Virus record (IMG/VR): IMGVR_UViG_3300032309_001546
Coordinates: 62,001-126,000 of that record
Length of the DNA stretch: 64,000 bases
Origin: a virus
Strand: one strand, 5' to 3'
In this document: positions 47,640 to 58,900 of the stretch, one piece after another
How positions within the stretch are numbered: the first letter of the stretch is position 1
Layout: each line of letters opens with the position of its first letter
Translations under genes and position numbers: made by a program
Notes under the pieces: model-generated
Database searches by the model: none
What the model saw: only the letters and a program-made list of their open reading frames with translations
What the model was told of the DNA's origin: nothing

Positions 47640-48038
47640 CAAAGGGGGTGGGCTAAAACGAATAGGGGGTACACATCTTTACCAGGCGGGCTATATAGAG
47701 TACCCACTCTTTTCCGAAAAAAAATATATTAATTATATATATCCAGATATATAGCCTGTCTTTAGATTGCTCTTTTCCAAAAAAAATATATATAAATATA
47801 TAAGCCTATATAGAGTTCTTTAGGCAAGTCTACGTCCCCTTTTCAGACCTATACCCCCTTTTCCCCTAGCTTTCCCACTAAGTGTTTTCTCAAAATATAT
47901 ATAGAGGTTTTCCCCTATACTATATATAGGACTTTTCCTTATACATATAAGGTCTTTCCTTAAATAATATTTAAGGTTTTTTCCTTTTCCCTATATAGCG
48001 TCCCTTATGGTATCAAGTTAATAAAGTTTAAACTTAGT
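47640..48038. promoter_or_regulatory. AT-rich divergent intergenic region with palindrome series
   Basis: Separates the minus-strand early-type block from the plus-strand structural block. It is rich in ATATAT and TATATAG. Three palindromes, each followed by a pyrimidine run, lie at 47914-47930 (CCTATACTATATATAGG), 47937-47952 (CCTTATACATATAAGG) and 47958-47976 (CCTTAAATAATATTTAAGG). No gene is visible. An origin, packaging start or divergent promoter is possible. Confidence 0.55.
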
Positions 48039-49361
48039 TTGATTACTAGTAAGAAGTACTCTGTTTTGGCACACTATAACGACATTAATAAGGCTAATAA
48101 TAAGAAGCCTAGGTCTTCACACGATAATAGTGCTGGGCGGGGAGTTGATAACCCATATAAGAATGCAGAGAGACTAGCTCAACCTACTTATACTGGAACT
48201 ATCTCTGGACAAGTTATAGATCCTTATACTCTTAAGAATAGCTTAGAGTTTTCAAGTAGGGAAGAGGAGATGCCTTTTGACTTGCAAGCTCTTTCTGAAG
48301 AAGAAAATGTTAATGTTATAGAGAGCGCAAAGGGCCTTCCTACTAGGGGTCTTGCTATCAGTGAGGATAAGTCCTTTACTAAGACTGCTAGTCTCTTAAA
48401 GGACTCTAGTCTCGTCTCTGGCAATCATAATACTAATGGTCTTGGCGGCGTGGAGGCCAGTACACAAATACTACTTGATAGAGTTGGGGAGCTTTTAGAT
48501 AACGATGAAACATTACTGGAAAGAGCTGAGCCCCTTGATCATACTTCTTCTACTTCTATCTCTCTTAAAGATGCTTTTCAAAGTGCTTTAGACGCCAGTG
48601 ATCCTAATACTATAGATGTTAATGCTTTCTTCTCTAGCAGTAGTCTTGGGACTTTTCTTGGTAGTGATCCTGATCTATATAAGGACTTGCATATAACACC
48701 TCAGAGTGCCGCTAGAATGAGGTCGCATCTTGCCGCCGTTAAACATGGTACTTATGCTAGTGTGCCTCTTATCTGTAAAGGATATGAGAGTTGCCCCATT
48801 CGCAGCTCATGTTGGTTTGCTGTTAAGAAGGACAATGGAAGTATTGATCTTGCCTCTAGTAAATTCCCAGTACTGCAACCTTGCCCGGTAGAAGCTAGTA
48901 TTCTTCAGGTTAAGGTTAAGCAATACTGCAGTGAGAACTTTAGAGATATGAATAACATTACCCCTAGTGTTATTAGCTTGGCTACCAAGCTTGCTGAACT
49001 AGATATCTATGAGATCCGGGTTAATATGCTGTTATCTCAAGGTGACAGCCTTGGCGAGGGTAGAGACTTAATGCAGGAGGCCGTGCTAAGTAGCGACTTA
49101 CATGGTAATCCTGTTAAGACTGCGATGAAAGAACATCCTGCTTTTGCGTTGAAGGAACGCTTTCAGAAGATGCGTAGTCAATTGATGAAGGAACTTTTAA
49201 GTACTCCAGAAGCTAAGTTAAATGCGAGGGCTAAGATGGAGTCTACTAAGGTTGAGAGTGTTAGTTCAACAATGACAAAAATGTCTGCTGCATTAAGTAA
49301 GATTAATAGTTTAATAAGAGATAATAAAGATAGTGATCCTTTTGATTACGAAGATGATTAG
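48039..49361 (+). CDS. Hypothetical protein with Cys cluster, 440 aa
   Basis: First gene of the structural block. The best start is a TTG at 48039; no Shine-Dalgarno is seen, so the start is uncertain. Around residues 247-290 there is ICKGYESCPIRSSCW, and later PCPVEAS. This spacing, C-x5-C-x5-C ... C, suggests a metal-binding site. The rest is acidic and helical with a coiled-coil end. It could be a small-terminase-like or packaging cofactor given its place four genes before the large terminase, but no homology is recognised. Confidence 0.6.
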   Translation: MITSKKYSVLAHYNDINKANNKKPRSSHDNSAGRGVDNPYKNAERLAQPTYTGTISGQVIDPYTLKNSLEFSSREEEMPFDLQALSEEENVNVIESAKGLPTRGLAISEDKSFTKTASLLKDSSLVSGNHNTNGLGGVEASTQILLDRVGELLDNDETLLERAEPLDHTSSTSISLKDAFQSALDASDPNTIDVNAFFSSSSLGTFLGSDPDLYKDLHITPQSAARMRSHLAAVKHGTYASVPLICKGYESCPIRSSCWFAVKKDNGSIDLASSKFPVLQPCPVEASILQVKVKQYCSENFRDMNNITPSVISLATKLAELDIYEIRVNMLLSQGDSLGEGRDLMQEAVLSSDLHGNPVKTAMKEHPAFALKERFQKMRSQLMKELLSTPEAKLNARAKMESTKVESVSSTMTKMSAALSKINSLIRDNKDSDPFDYEDD

Positions 49362-49392
49362 CTTTTAACTATTTGTACTTTAAGGGATTTAA

Positions 49393-52300
49393 ATGGCACA
49401 ATTTAGTCCGCGAGTAAGAGCCGCAAGAGACTACATTTTGAATCCCGACATGGATCCTATCAAAGCAGCAAGTGCTTTGTATGGAAAGCATGCTAATGCT
49501 AATACCTACTTAAGTACTGTAGATGCTAGTGTTCGCGGTATTTTCACTGCTAGTACTGCTATTATGAAGGGTACTGCTAGGTTTACTGGCGACGTAGCTA
49601 AGTCGCTGAATAAGGTTGTTAAACCTCGTAAGATTATAGAAAGTACATTAAGTAGGTTGATTGGTCAGAAAGATACAAATGATATTTTAAACTTTACTGA
49701 TAATATCCTTAAAGAATCTACGGATGCTTTAAAGGAGATGGGTAAACAAATATCTATCTTTACAACTGAGTATGCTGCTAATGCAACTAATATGGAATAT
49801 GGGGGAAGTGCAAGTAACGTACTTAGAAGTATGAAGACTGCAATGCTTTCTGCTAGTGGATATAGTTTCTCTGTTAATGAAATGATACAGAATACTGTAG
49901 TTATAGACATTGAGACCGGCGGCCTTGGCAAGAATGCCCCGATTGTTCAGATGGCTATGGCAGATATATCTCGTATTCCAAATATGAGTCAAATGACTCC
50001 TGATGAGATTAGAGCTTACCAGGAAGAGATAGCCAGATTAACTCCTCGTGAGCAATTAGAGCGAGGAATGCTAAGCATGCAGATGCTGCCTGAAGCAGTT
50101 CTCAGAGATGATGCTAGAACTGCTGCTAATGGAGCTGTACGCACACCTACTTACAATATGACTACACACTTACCAAGGAGTGCTCAGGCTTTCCAAGAGA
50201 CTTTTGGTGGTTGGGGCTTGCATACTGAAGGCTATACTATCGGAGACTTTTATCGAGAGTATGCAGATGAAGTAGATCCGTCAGCCGCAGATCCTAATGA
50301 TCCTATGGCTCGTAGAATCTCTGATGCTAATATGGCTTCTATTAGAGCAAATCTTGAACAGCATGGTTTTATTTCATTGCAAGATGGCAGAAGACTATAT
50401 AGTCAGAGAGAAGCGACTAAGTGGTCAACTATTTTTATGAAGAGGGCCGCAGATGAGAATAAGAATTTAACTGCAGCTAATATTTCATTCGAATCTTTTC
50501 GAGTAGGTAAGCTGCAGAATTTCTTTGTTGAGGATGCAGAGGTAGGAGTAGATGACAGAGCTGTCAACTTTGTTATTGGCAGAGATCAAATGACACAGGC
50601 TGAGAAGGATAAGTTCTTCCTGAATAATGATCCAGATATTGTTGCTGCTTTTGGCGGAGAACTAAAAGGGCACAAAGATATAAGAGATATGTATCAAGCG
50701 ACTTGGAAAAGTAAGTATAAGCTTAATATCTTAGATGAGAATAATTATTACTTTGTAGACCAGTTTAAGACTTTGCAGAACAAAGGAAGAAGCAATGAGA
50801 TGATAAATCTTTTTCCTGAGTTTATGCGTCGCCTTGGCGGCGGATTAAAAACTTATGACCAGCAGAACTTGACTAAGATGTTATTCTCTGGGCTAATGCA
50901 ACTTGACTATATTCCTCATAGCCAAGATATCTTCTCAGGTACAGCTATTGACTGGGCGACTAGAACTGCTTTGGGCGAATCAGAAAGTCACTTAGCTTTC
51001 TCTGACGTTTTACAGCAGGCTAGAATCATGACAGAAGGTAAGTTAGGTGACGCGACTTCTGATGTCTATAACATGACTAAAGCAACTGGATCTGCTGCCG
51101 TTGGTGACCAGGTAAAGGGAATGTTTTCTGCGATAAGAGTCTTGCTTGATCCTAAGAGAAAGACCTGGTTTGATTTAGGAAAAATTATTAGAGAGACTGA
51201 AGTAAGTGTTAACCATCCTATTCAAAGAACAACTGAAGCAGGTCAAGTATTTAATGCTCCTGCTGCGTTAGGTAATCTCCAATTTACTGGAAGTATTGCT
51301 GAGGTAAACAAGCAATATAACATTACCAAAGAACTATTAAGAATAAATGAGACTGTAGACCATGCACTAGGAGTAGGCAATACTCTATATGACCAGAGAG
51401 GAGCGGGATTAACAGAGACAATGCCCGCGAGACAACTAGAAGCAAACAGCCCTCAGTTAAGAGAAGGTACAACTATCGAATACAATGGTACTACTTACCA
51501 AACACGTGCTAGTATACAAACTCCATCTGGCCGAATGTATCAGGTTCAAGGTTCGAATGCTCTTATTCCAGCTCAAGATATAACAATTCCAGCACAGGAT
51601 GTCACCTGGTTTGAAACTGGACATGAGCCTTTCTCTCTAGGAAGACAGACAGGACAAAAGCGCCATGAGCTTACAACTCCTGACAGTAGAAGTTTATACA
51701 TGAGCTATACTACTCATGACTATGAGTTGACAGATAGAATTAGAGAGCAACATCAAAGCCATCTTGCAGCAGGAGCAACGGCAGATGAGGCAAATGCAGC
51801 AACGAAAGAATGGCTAGTTGGTCAGTATGCGGAGACAAGAGGTATACAGTCAACTGGTAGAACTGCTCCTGGAATGATTGACCAATTCCGTACTTTAATG
51901 GGAATGTTTAATAATCGACAAGAAATGACAGATACTTTGCGCTTCCAGATGGAACATGGTAAGAAAGCAATGGATGCATCTATTCATGAACAAGTAAGAG
52001 GTAGAGTTGCAGAAGTTGCAAGACTAGGCAAGGAAGACATTATAACTCCGACACGAGACTTTGTAACCGAAGGCGCAAGAACTGTTAGTGATGTCTTCTC
52101 GGGCCGTCGCTCTTTAAACGATATAAGCTTAAGTTCTATATCTAATTTGCCAAATGCAATAGTCCAGCAGACTTTTAATGTAGATGCAGACTTTGCAAGA
52201 ATGTTTACCCGTGTTGCTGGTAGGCCATTGGCTGTTGCTGGAGCAGTAGGAGCAGTTGCTGGAGCTGTAGGTGCTGGCTATATGGTAGATGGTCCAAGTT

Positions 52301-53214
52301 GGAAAGCAACTACAGGTGACATTCTTAAAATGACAGGCGAGGAAAAAACAATCCTTGAACAGGGACATCACAAATCTGGTGGCAATCTTCTTGATGTTTC
52401 TACTCCTTATCTTGGAGATATACAACATATCAATCCAAATGGCGCAGTACTAACTGCACTAGACTCTAGTAAAGTTGATTATGCGATTGGTGACGGTGAC
52501 ACTGTTGAAGTCTTGTCAAAAGGCTTTCTTGGTATGGGTAGAAAAAAGCTAGGAAGTATCCGTGTTGCAGGCATTGACACACCGGAAACTTCGCATGGTG
52601 GTGGTAATGGACCAGGTAATATGCCTTACTCTGCTCAGGGTAAACAGTACTTAAGCAACGTGCTTAGCTCTAGAGAAGGAGCTTATGTTGCTATTGGACC
52701 AAAACAGACGTATGGTCGCGCCGTTGGTCTTGTTGTTGATGAGTCAGGAATTAACTATTCTCACCAGATGGTTGAGCAAGGACTTGGTTCAGTGCTTTAT
52801 CGTGAAACTCCATTTGAAGACTTAATTAGCCAGAAAGATTATAATCGAGCTGAGAATAGAGCAAGAGCTGGCAACAGAGGAATGTGGAGTGAACCATTCT
52901 ACTATGGTGCACAAAGCGGGATTGAAGGTAGAGACAGAACTGGTTGGAATAAAATGACACCGACTAATGCTTATAAATTTAACTTTGATAGAAGTCCTGG
53001 CACAACTACTGAACAAGTTGAAAAGATGAGAGAACCAATGGAGATGGCTCATTCTTTAAATAGTATAATTGATACAACACAAGAAGATTTTTTAAATGCT
53101 GCAGGCAGTAGCATTGGAAGAGGTAATCATAAAGCATTGATGGCAGATATGCAACAGATGGCGCTAGCAAATAGCATGCAAAAAAACCGAGGAAGAGGCA
53201 GGGAGCGTAGATAA
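49393..53214 (+). CDS. Virion-operon protein with DEDDh exonuclease motifs and a thermonuclease domain
   Basis: 1273 aa. The N-terminal part has all three DnaQ-like exonuclease motifs: VVIDIETGG (D172, E174; Exo I), NISFE near 364-368 (Exo II) and HLAFSD near 532-537 (Exo III, the DEDDh histidine form). The third acid is Glu in the Exo II motif, so activity needs testing. A Gly/Ala hydrophobic segment lies near 951-972. A staphylococcal-nuclease-type domain follows at about 1030-1155: GDGDTVEV, RVAGIDTPET and YGRAVGLV, with the catalytic Arg, Asp and Glu positions visible. Two nucleases in one probable virion protein suggest ejection with the genome; this is inference. Confidence 0.8.
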   Translation: MAQFSPRVRAARDYILNPDMDPIKAASALYGKHANANTYLSTVDASVRGIFTASTAIMKGTARFTGDVAKSLNKVVKPRKIIESTLSRLIGQKDTNDILNFTDNILKESTDALKEMGKQISIFTTEYAANATNMEYGGSASNVLRSMKTAMLSASGYSFSVNEMIQNTVVIDIETGGLGKNAPIVQMAMADISRIPNMSQMTPDEIRAYQEEIARLTPREQLERGMLSMQMLPEAVLRDDARTAANGAVRTPTYNMTTHLPRSAQAFQETFGGWGLHTEGYTIGDFYREYADEVDPSAADPNDPMARRISDANMASIRANLEQHGFISLQDGRRLYSQREATKWSTIFMKRAADENKNLTAANISFESFRVGKLQNFFVEDAEVGVDDRAVNFVIGRDQMTQAEKDKFFLNNDPDIVAAFGGELKGHKDIRDMYQATWKSKYKLNILDENNYYFVDQFKTLQNKGRSNEMINLFPEFMRRLGGGLKTYDQQNLTKMLFSGLMQLDYIPHSQDIFSGTAIDWATRTALGESESHLAFSDVLQQARIMTEGKLGDATSDVYNMTKATGSAAVGDQVKGMFSAIRVLLDPKRKTWFDLGKIIRETEVSVNHPIQRTTEAGQVFNAPAALGNLQFTGSIAEVNKQYNITKELLRINETVDHALGVGNTLYDQRGAGLTETMPARQLEANSPQLREGTTIEYNGTTYQTRASIQTPSGRMYQVQGSNALIPAQDITIPAQDVTWFETGHEPFSLGRQTGQKRHELTTPDSRSLYMSYTTHDYELTDRIREQHQSHLAAGATADEANAATKEWLVGQYAETRGIQSTGRTAPGMIDQFRTLMGMFNNRQEMTDTLRFQMEHGKKAMDASIHEQVRGRVAEVARLGKEDIITPTRDFVTEGARTVSDVFSGRRSLNDISLSSISNLPNAIVQQTFNVDADFARMFTRVAGRPLAVAGAVGAVAGAVGAGYMVDGPSWKATTGDILKMTGEEKTILEQGHHKSGGNLLDVSTPYLGDIQHINPNGAVLTALDSSKVDYAIGDGDTVEVLSKGFLGMGRKKLGSIRVAGIDTPETSHGGGNGPGNMPYSAQGKQYLSNVLSSREGAYVAIGPKQTYGRAVGLVVDESGINYSHQMVEQGLGSVLYRETPFEDLISQKDYNRAENRARAGNRGMWSEPFYYGAQSGIEGRDRTGWNKMTPTNAYKFNFDRSPGTTTEQVEKMREPMEMAHSLNSIIDTTQEDFLNAAGSSIGRGNHKALMADMQQMALANSMQKNRGRGRERR

Positions 53215-55979
53215 TGTTATCTCTTATAAGTAAAATCCTAGGGAAAGCTGGATCTGCCATTGGTAAAGCTGGTGGAGCTGCACGAGGAGCGGCAACCGGA
53301 GGCGCGGGTCGGGCTGCTGCAAGTGCTGGTCTCGGTGTCTTCAATGGAGCAGCAACTGGAGCTATGATTGGCTCTGCTATTCCTGGGGTTGGGAGTGTAG
53401 CAGGTGCGGTTGTAGGAGGTGTAACTAGCGCCCCTGTAAGGGCCGGCCTTGGTGGCTTAGCTCGACGTCTTGGATTGTCTAAAGCAGGAGGAGCAGCCGC
53501 TAGTTCTGCTGCTGGAGGTGCGGCTCAAGTAGTGCAAGGAGCTACTCCAGTCGGGGCAAGTGCAGCTTCTAATTTAGCTGGAGCTTTAATTGGAGATGCT
53601 GGAAGAGCTGCCCCTGCTGCTTCAAGGGCGGCCGCAACAACAGAAAAACAAGTAGCTTCTGTAAGTCGAAAAAAGAATAGAGGTGCTGGTAGAAGGGAAA
53701 AAATAGAAAGGGAAAAACAAGCCGCAGCTAGTGCGCCTGTAAGAACAGCCAAAGAAGCAACTTTAGGTCCCAATGCGAATGAGCAAGCACTATATGATTC
53801 TGCAGATGTTGATCTTCCTATGCGTAAAGGAAAATCGCCAGCAGCAATGCAGTCTACAGATCATATTTTCCCTGGAAAAATGTCTGGTGCTGCGGATGAA
53901 GTTTCAGATTTTCCAGCGCGTAAAGGAAAATCAGCCGCAGGGGGAATGCAATCTGGAGACTCTCTTTTCTCAGGACAAGTGCCTGGTGTCACTAGACCAA
54001 CTGAAGTTGGAGGAGCTGCTGCGGGAGAGGATATATTAGATCTTCCAGGCAGAAAAGGAGCAACAGGACCAGGAGCAGTTCAATCTGGAGACTCTCTTTT
54101 TTCTGGGCAAGTTCCTGGGGCTACTAGACCAACGTCTGCTGAATCTTTTGCTAGTGCAGAAGTAGATGCTGACTTACCAGTAAGCAAACCTAAAGATGTT
54201 CCGATGTTGCCTGGCACTCGACCCCAAGATGCTGCAATGTTGCCTGGCACTCGACAAGCTGCCCCTGCTCCAGGAGTGAACCCAGCTGCGCCAGATCCAA
54301 GTGTAGCAACACCTGGAGCCGCACCAAGTGCAGGCCCTACAACTGGAGCACAGGCAGCGAAGAAGATGCCAGGACCACCAGAAAGGATGGCTAATATAGT
54401 AACAGGTGGAGGAGATACAGTTGATGACATAAAGAAACTTAAAGATCCTAGTAGATTGATTGACTGGGCTGTTGGTCCTGCTATTGGAGCAGCAATTGGT
54501 GGTGCTGAAGGATTTTATAATTACGACTCATCAAAAGAAAAAGATCCTCTATTAAAAGAGACACCTTTTATTGCACGTATGAAAGCTGCAGGTGAAGGAG
54601 CCGCTAAAGGAGCTGGCTACGCAGCTGCAGGTATTGCAGGCGAGAGAGCTTTAGTTGGCATTGGCAAGATGAATATGTCGGAGTATCAGAAGTCTCTATT
54701 GCCTGGCCCAATAAGTTTAACTGAAGCTTTTACAAAAGGATTTGGTTCAACAGCAGGAGCATCTGGCACTACTAGCATGGGAGGGATATCAAATAGAGTA
54801 ACTGGTGCTTTTGACGAAAGTAGTGGTTATGTTGCGGCCCTTAGAACTGATAAAGGAATAAAAGCTGAAGAAGCTGTTTCGGGCAAGATAAGACAAGTAG
54901 AAAGAGAGGCGGCAGAGGCTACGAAGAAAAGGGCTGCTGCTGCAGCTTCTGCTCCAACCGCGACTGCACCTGCTGCGGCAACCGCAGCTCCAGCTGCAGC
55001 TGCAGGGGCAACTCCGACTCGCCGTACTGTTAGTGCTCCTCCTGCGAACTTTAGACCCGGTTCAATGACAACCCCAACACCTGCTCCTGCTGCTTCTGCA
55101 ACAGCCGCTCCTTCATCTTTTCCAGCAGGTACCCCCGCAGCAGCGCGTAATCCAGCTTCGGCAGCGCCAGCGGCTGCGCCAGCAGCACCCGCTCCTCCTC
55201 CTCCAAGTGCTACAGTAACTGCAGCAACAGCAGCTTCTAATGCAAATGCGCCAAGAGTTCAATCCAGAATTCAGATAGAGCAGCTTAATAAGCAGAGAGA
55301 AAAAATTAGGAATAATACTGCTGATAGTATGATGCACTTGCCAGATCATATGACTCCACAAAGAGTTAGCGATAGCGTGAACTCTGCTAGAGGTATAGTT
55401 GATGCTGGTGTTATTGCAGCAACTGCAGTAGGGGCACTCGCAGGTACCCCTATACTTATGGCAAAGCAAGCTGTTCATAATTATAAAGAACATATTTTAC
55501 AGCCAAATGAAAAGACAAGTCAGGTCTCAGCAGGAATGAGTTTAAGAGGGCCTCAGATTCAAAATCCATTCTTGAGTGAAGGTCAAGCAACAGGTGAATA
55601 TGGAATCCGCAGTACCTTAGATGCTCAGTTTGGAGATGGCGCTATTGCAAGGAATATTATAGCTGCAGGCGTAACAACCACTGTTGGTGGAGCCGCAATG
55701 TTTGGAGCAATGGGAGCTACTAGTTATGGTGGTGGACCTGGTCACCCAATGAATGCTTTACAAATGAGAGATCCTGCAGTAAGTGCTAAGGCTCAGATGG
55801 ACGCAGATGCAAGTAATAAGATTAGAATGAGTGATCCATCTCAGCTTGGACTAGCTGACGCCGAAGAAATGTACTATTCAAATCCGAGTATGAGACCAGT
55901 TCAAAGCAGATCAAGACCCGGTCAGTATAATGACACTGGTAATCTAACACTTGCTCTTAGTGCATTAAGAAGAGGTTAA
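53214..55979 (+). CDS. Ala/Gly-rich structural-type protein, 921 aa, with internal repeats
   Basis: Starts in a TAATG overlap with the previous gene. Three copies of an about 40-aa repeat lie near 190-320, with the core LP-x-RKG ... MQSGDSLFSGQVPG. Ala/Pro/Thr-rich linkers and Gly/Ala hydrophobic segments fill the rest; TGAQAAKK is shared with the next protein. No enzyme motif. It probably belongs to the virion or its internal proteins, based only on position and composition. Confidence 0.68.
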   Translation: MLSLISKILGKAGSAIGKAGGAARGAATGGAGRAAASAGLGVFNGAATGAMIGSAIPGVGSVAGAVVGGVTSAPVRAGLGGLARRLGLSKAGGAAASSAAGGAAQVVQGATPVGASAASNLAGALIGDAGRAAPAASRAAATTEKQVASVSRKKNRGAGRREKIEREKQAAASAPVRTAKEATLGPNANEQALYDSADVDLPMRKGKSPAAMQSTDHIFPGKMSGAADEVSDFPARKGKSAAGGMQSGDSLFSGQVPGVTRPTEVGGAAAGEDILDLPGRKGATGPGAVQSGDSLFSGQVPGATRPTSAESFASAEVDADLPVSKPKDVPMLPGTRPQDAAMLPGTRQAAPAPGVNPAAPDPSVATPGAAPSAGPTTGAQAAKKMPGPPERMANIVTGGGDTVDDIKKLKDPSRLIDWAVGPAIGAAIGGAEGFYNYDSSKEKDPLLKETPFIARMKAAGEGAAKGAGYAAAGIAGERALVGIGKMNMSEYQKSLLPGPISLTEAFTKGFGSTAGASGTTSMGGISNRVTGAFDESSGYVAALRTDKGIKAEEAVSGKIRQVEREAAEATKKRAAAAASAPTATAPAAATAAPAAAAGATPTRRTVSAPPANFRPGSMTTPTPAPAASATAAPSSFPAGTPAAARNPASAAPAAAPAAPAPPPPSATVTAATAASNANAPRVQSRIQIEQLNKQREKIRNNTADSMMHLPDHMTPQRVSDSVNSARGIVDAGVIAATAVGALAGTPILMAKQAVHNYKEHILQPNEKTSQVSAGMSLRGPQIQNPFLSEGQATGEYGIRSTLDAQFGDGAIARNIIAAGVTTTVGGAAMFGAMGATSYGGGPGHPMNALQMRDPAVSAKAQMDADASNKIRMSDPSQLGLADAEEMYYSNPSMRPVQSRSRPGQYNDTGNLTLALSALRRG

Positions 55980-55981
55980 TT

Positions 55982-58900
55982 ATGGCGTTAAGAAGAAAGA
56001 GTTTACAGTCTCCGTCGCTCTTTAATATTCCTCCTGAAGCGGAAGAAACTTTTAATGTTTATGATAAGCAGGCATTAGAAATAGGTCAGTCAGTAGGAGG
56101 TGACAATAGAAGTTATTTTGATCAAATGCATGAAATTATGACCAAATCTGGTCACAATTTGGTTGGATTTGAATCAAGTGAAGCGGATATGGTAAATCAA
56201 ACTTTAGGAGGAATGTCTCCTAGCCGAAGACTAGGATACGGACAAGGGACTCGAGCACATTATCAAAACCCAGAAACAGGATCGGTTAGAAGTGTTATTA
56301 ATGATGATTTAGATACAGATCATGCGGTAAACTGGATGGACAAAGAGGGATGGGAGCAACACCAAGCCAGGCACGCAAAGGCTGCACGTGACATGGGATA
56401 TGATCTTCCTAGTCTGCCTGCGTTAAATCCGGATGGAACTGTTGCGCGACCTCATCATGCTGAAGCTGCTGTAGGTAATAGTCCAGGAGTTTCTTCTGCC
56501 TCCTCTTCTGCTTCCTCTGTAGTTGATTCTCCACCGCCAGCCCCTGATCCAGTCCCTGCCCCTATTGAGACTAAAACTCTAGAAGAAAAGAAAGCCGAAG
56601 TTTTAGGACAAAGAGCAAAACAGCCACAGCGTGTTCCTCAACAGCATAATACTTGGCAAAGAACAGTTAGAGACTATTTAGCAGACGTAGCAAAGCCGCC
56701 GGAGCCATCTGCCGACCCTACAAAACTTCGAGCAAAAGGCGGAAAGGGTTTTATTCCCACTCCTGTTAGGCAGGCTTTAACAGGAATGGGATATGAAATA
56801 CCTGAGCCTGAGATGCCAGGCACACCAGCTCAGGGTGATAACCCGGCGAGTCCAGCGTATCATTCTAGAAAACAGGTTGAAGAGATGTATGGAATGGCAG
56901 AACATCTTGCTGGGCGTGACCTTGAGAATGAAGCTCGTCTCCGATATTTCAATGATCAGAGGAGCGCGGGTAATGCCCCTGCGGCTCCTGCTAAGCTTGC
57001 TCAGGGTGCTGAGAAAGTTGCACAGGCTGCATCGAGTGGCGCTCCTATTCCACAGCCTGTTAGCGTAGAGGAATATCTTAGTGCTCATAATAAAATGATT
57101 AATGATCCGTCTCCGGAGAATAAAGCAACAATGGAGCGTCCTGAGTATATGCAGACTCGGGCCAATGAAGGGGCAGCGATAGACAAATCACTGATGGAGC
57201 AGGCTAAGGCAGCAACACCTGCCGGAGCTAAGATTCCACAAGCAGCTGATGCTCCTGCTCAAGCCGCGCAAAAACTTGCTAGTACTGAGTCTGTACCTAC
57301 GACATCCGCCCCTGCTAGTTCTGCTGCTCAAGCTGCAGATGATGGTCCAGGTAAATTTGATATGGGCGCTGTTCCTGAAGACAGAATACCAAAGCGCCCT
57401 AAGCCTGGGGAGCTAGGATCACAAGAATATGTAGATAAACAACAAGCCGAGATAGAAGAAAGACAGCGTGCGCAGGCAAAAAAGAAATATGAGCAGTTGG
57501 CTAATTCTGATAACCCTAGACATCGAGCTATGGCCGAGAAATTAAAAGCCAGAGCTGAAGGTGGAAATGTTATTAAGGATGGTAAAGCGGCTGGAACTCT
57601 TGCAGAGCAACCTGGCTCTACTGTACCTAAAATATCAGACTCTCCTGCTGAAGCCGCACAAAAAGTTGCGAATACTGCAAGTGTACCTATTGAGACCGGC
57701 GCAGCAGCAGCAAGAAAAAGTAGTCTCCCTGAAGGCGCAAACAACTTAGGTACTACTAGCACTCCTGGTAGCAACCAAGCTGGTCCAACTACTGGAGCCC
57801 AAGCCGCAAGATCTGCCGCAAATATGTCACCTCCTGCCTTCGGACATCAAGGCGGAGAGGATGGCCCTGGAACCACAAGAGGTCAAGCAGCAAGAGGTGC
57901 TAGAGGCGTTGATCCAAATCTTGATAGAAGTGTTGACAGAGTATTTGGCGAAGCAACAAATGGAGTTGCTAATAATGGAGCTAAGGTGGCTCCAGGTGCA
58001 GCAGTGCGTAAGCGTAGAGGAGCTGGAAAAACAGGAGGTGCAACTGGTGCAGCTGCGTTTCCTTCTTCTCCTGCGGCAGGAGCTGGTCCAGTTGGCGGGG
58101 CTAATGCTCCAGCAGGTTCACCAGGCGCAGCACCATTATCTCCTAGTGCGGCCTATCAGGCCCAAGTAGAAGAAGCTAAACAGGCACGAGCTGCAAAAGC
58201 TGCTAGGGCAGGTGGTGGCTCTGGAGCTGCTGCAGCAGGGAAAGCTACCAAAGGATCAAGAACTAATGGAATGCTAAGAGGTATGGCATACAATAGCTCT
58301 CTGGTTGATAGAGAATTGGACTTAACCACTAGGGGCTTTGTAGCCGGTATTGGATCTATTGCGAATGACCTTGGTCTTAATAGGCGTGTTACGGCATACG
58401 GAGCAGACGGAAAGCCGAGTTCTTACATGGATACTTTTTTTGGAACTACTATTAGAGGTGGAACTGGATATGCACATCCTTTGATGGATGATGCAGGTCG
58501 AGTTACTTGGACAACCGCAAAGACAGTTCAGGCAGCTACTGCTGGTTGGGGAAAACACATTGAAGACTCATTCCAAAGTTCTACTGGAATTATGAAAACA
58601 ATGACGGGTATTAGGCGGAGTCTTTACAATGGTCTTGGTGGTGGATCAGATGGATTTATAAATAAAATGCTAACTAAACTTGGAGGTGCTGGTACATTGG
58701 TAGCTCCAGTTCTTATGGGTGCAACAGCGATTGCCGACTTCAGGCAAGGTTACAAGAAGGGTGGAGTGTTTGGAGGCATTGCTGGTGCTGGCAAAGGCAT
58801 AGTTGCTGGCTGGATAATGAATAAGGTAGTTGCTGCCGCTCTACTTAATCCTGTTACTACTCTTATTGCTGGCGGCGCTATTGCCGCTGCTGCCTATGCA

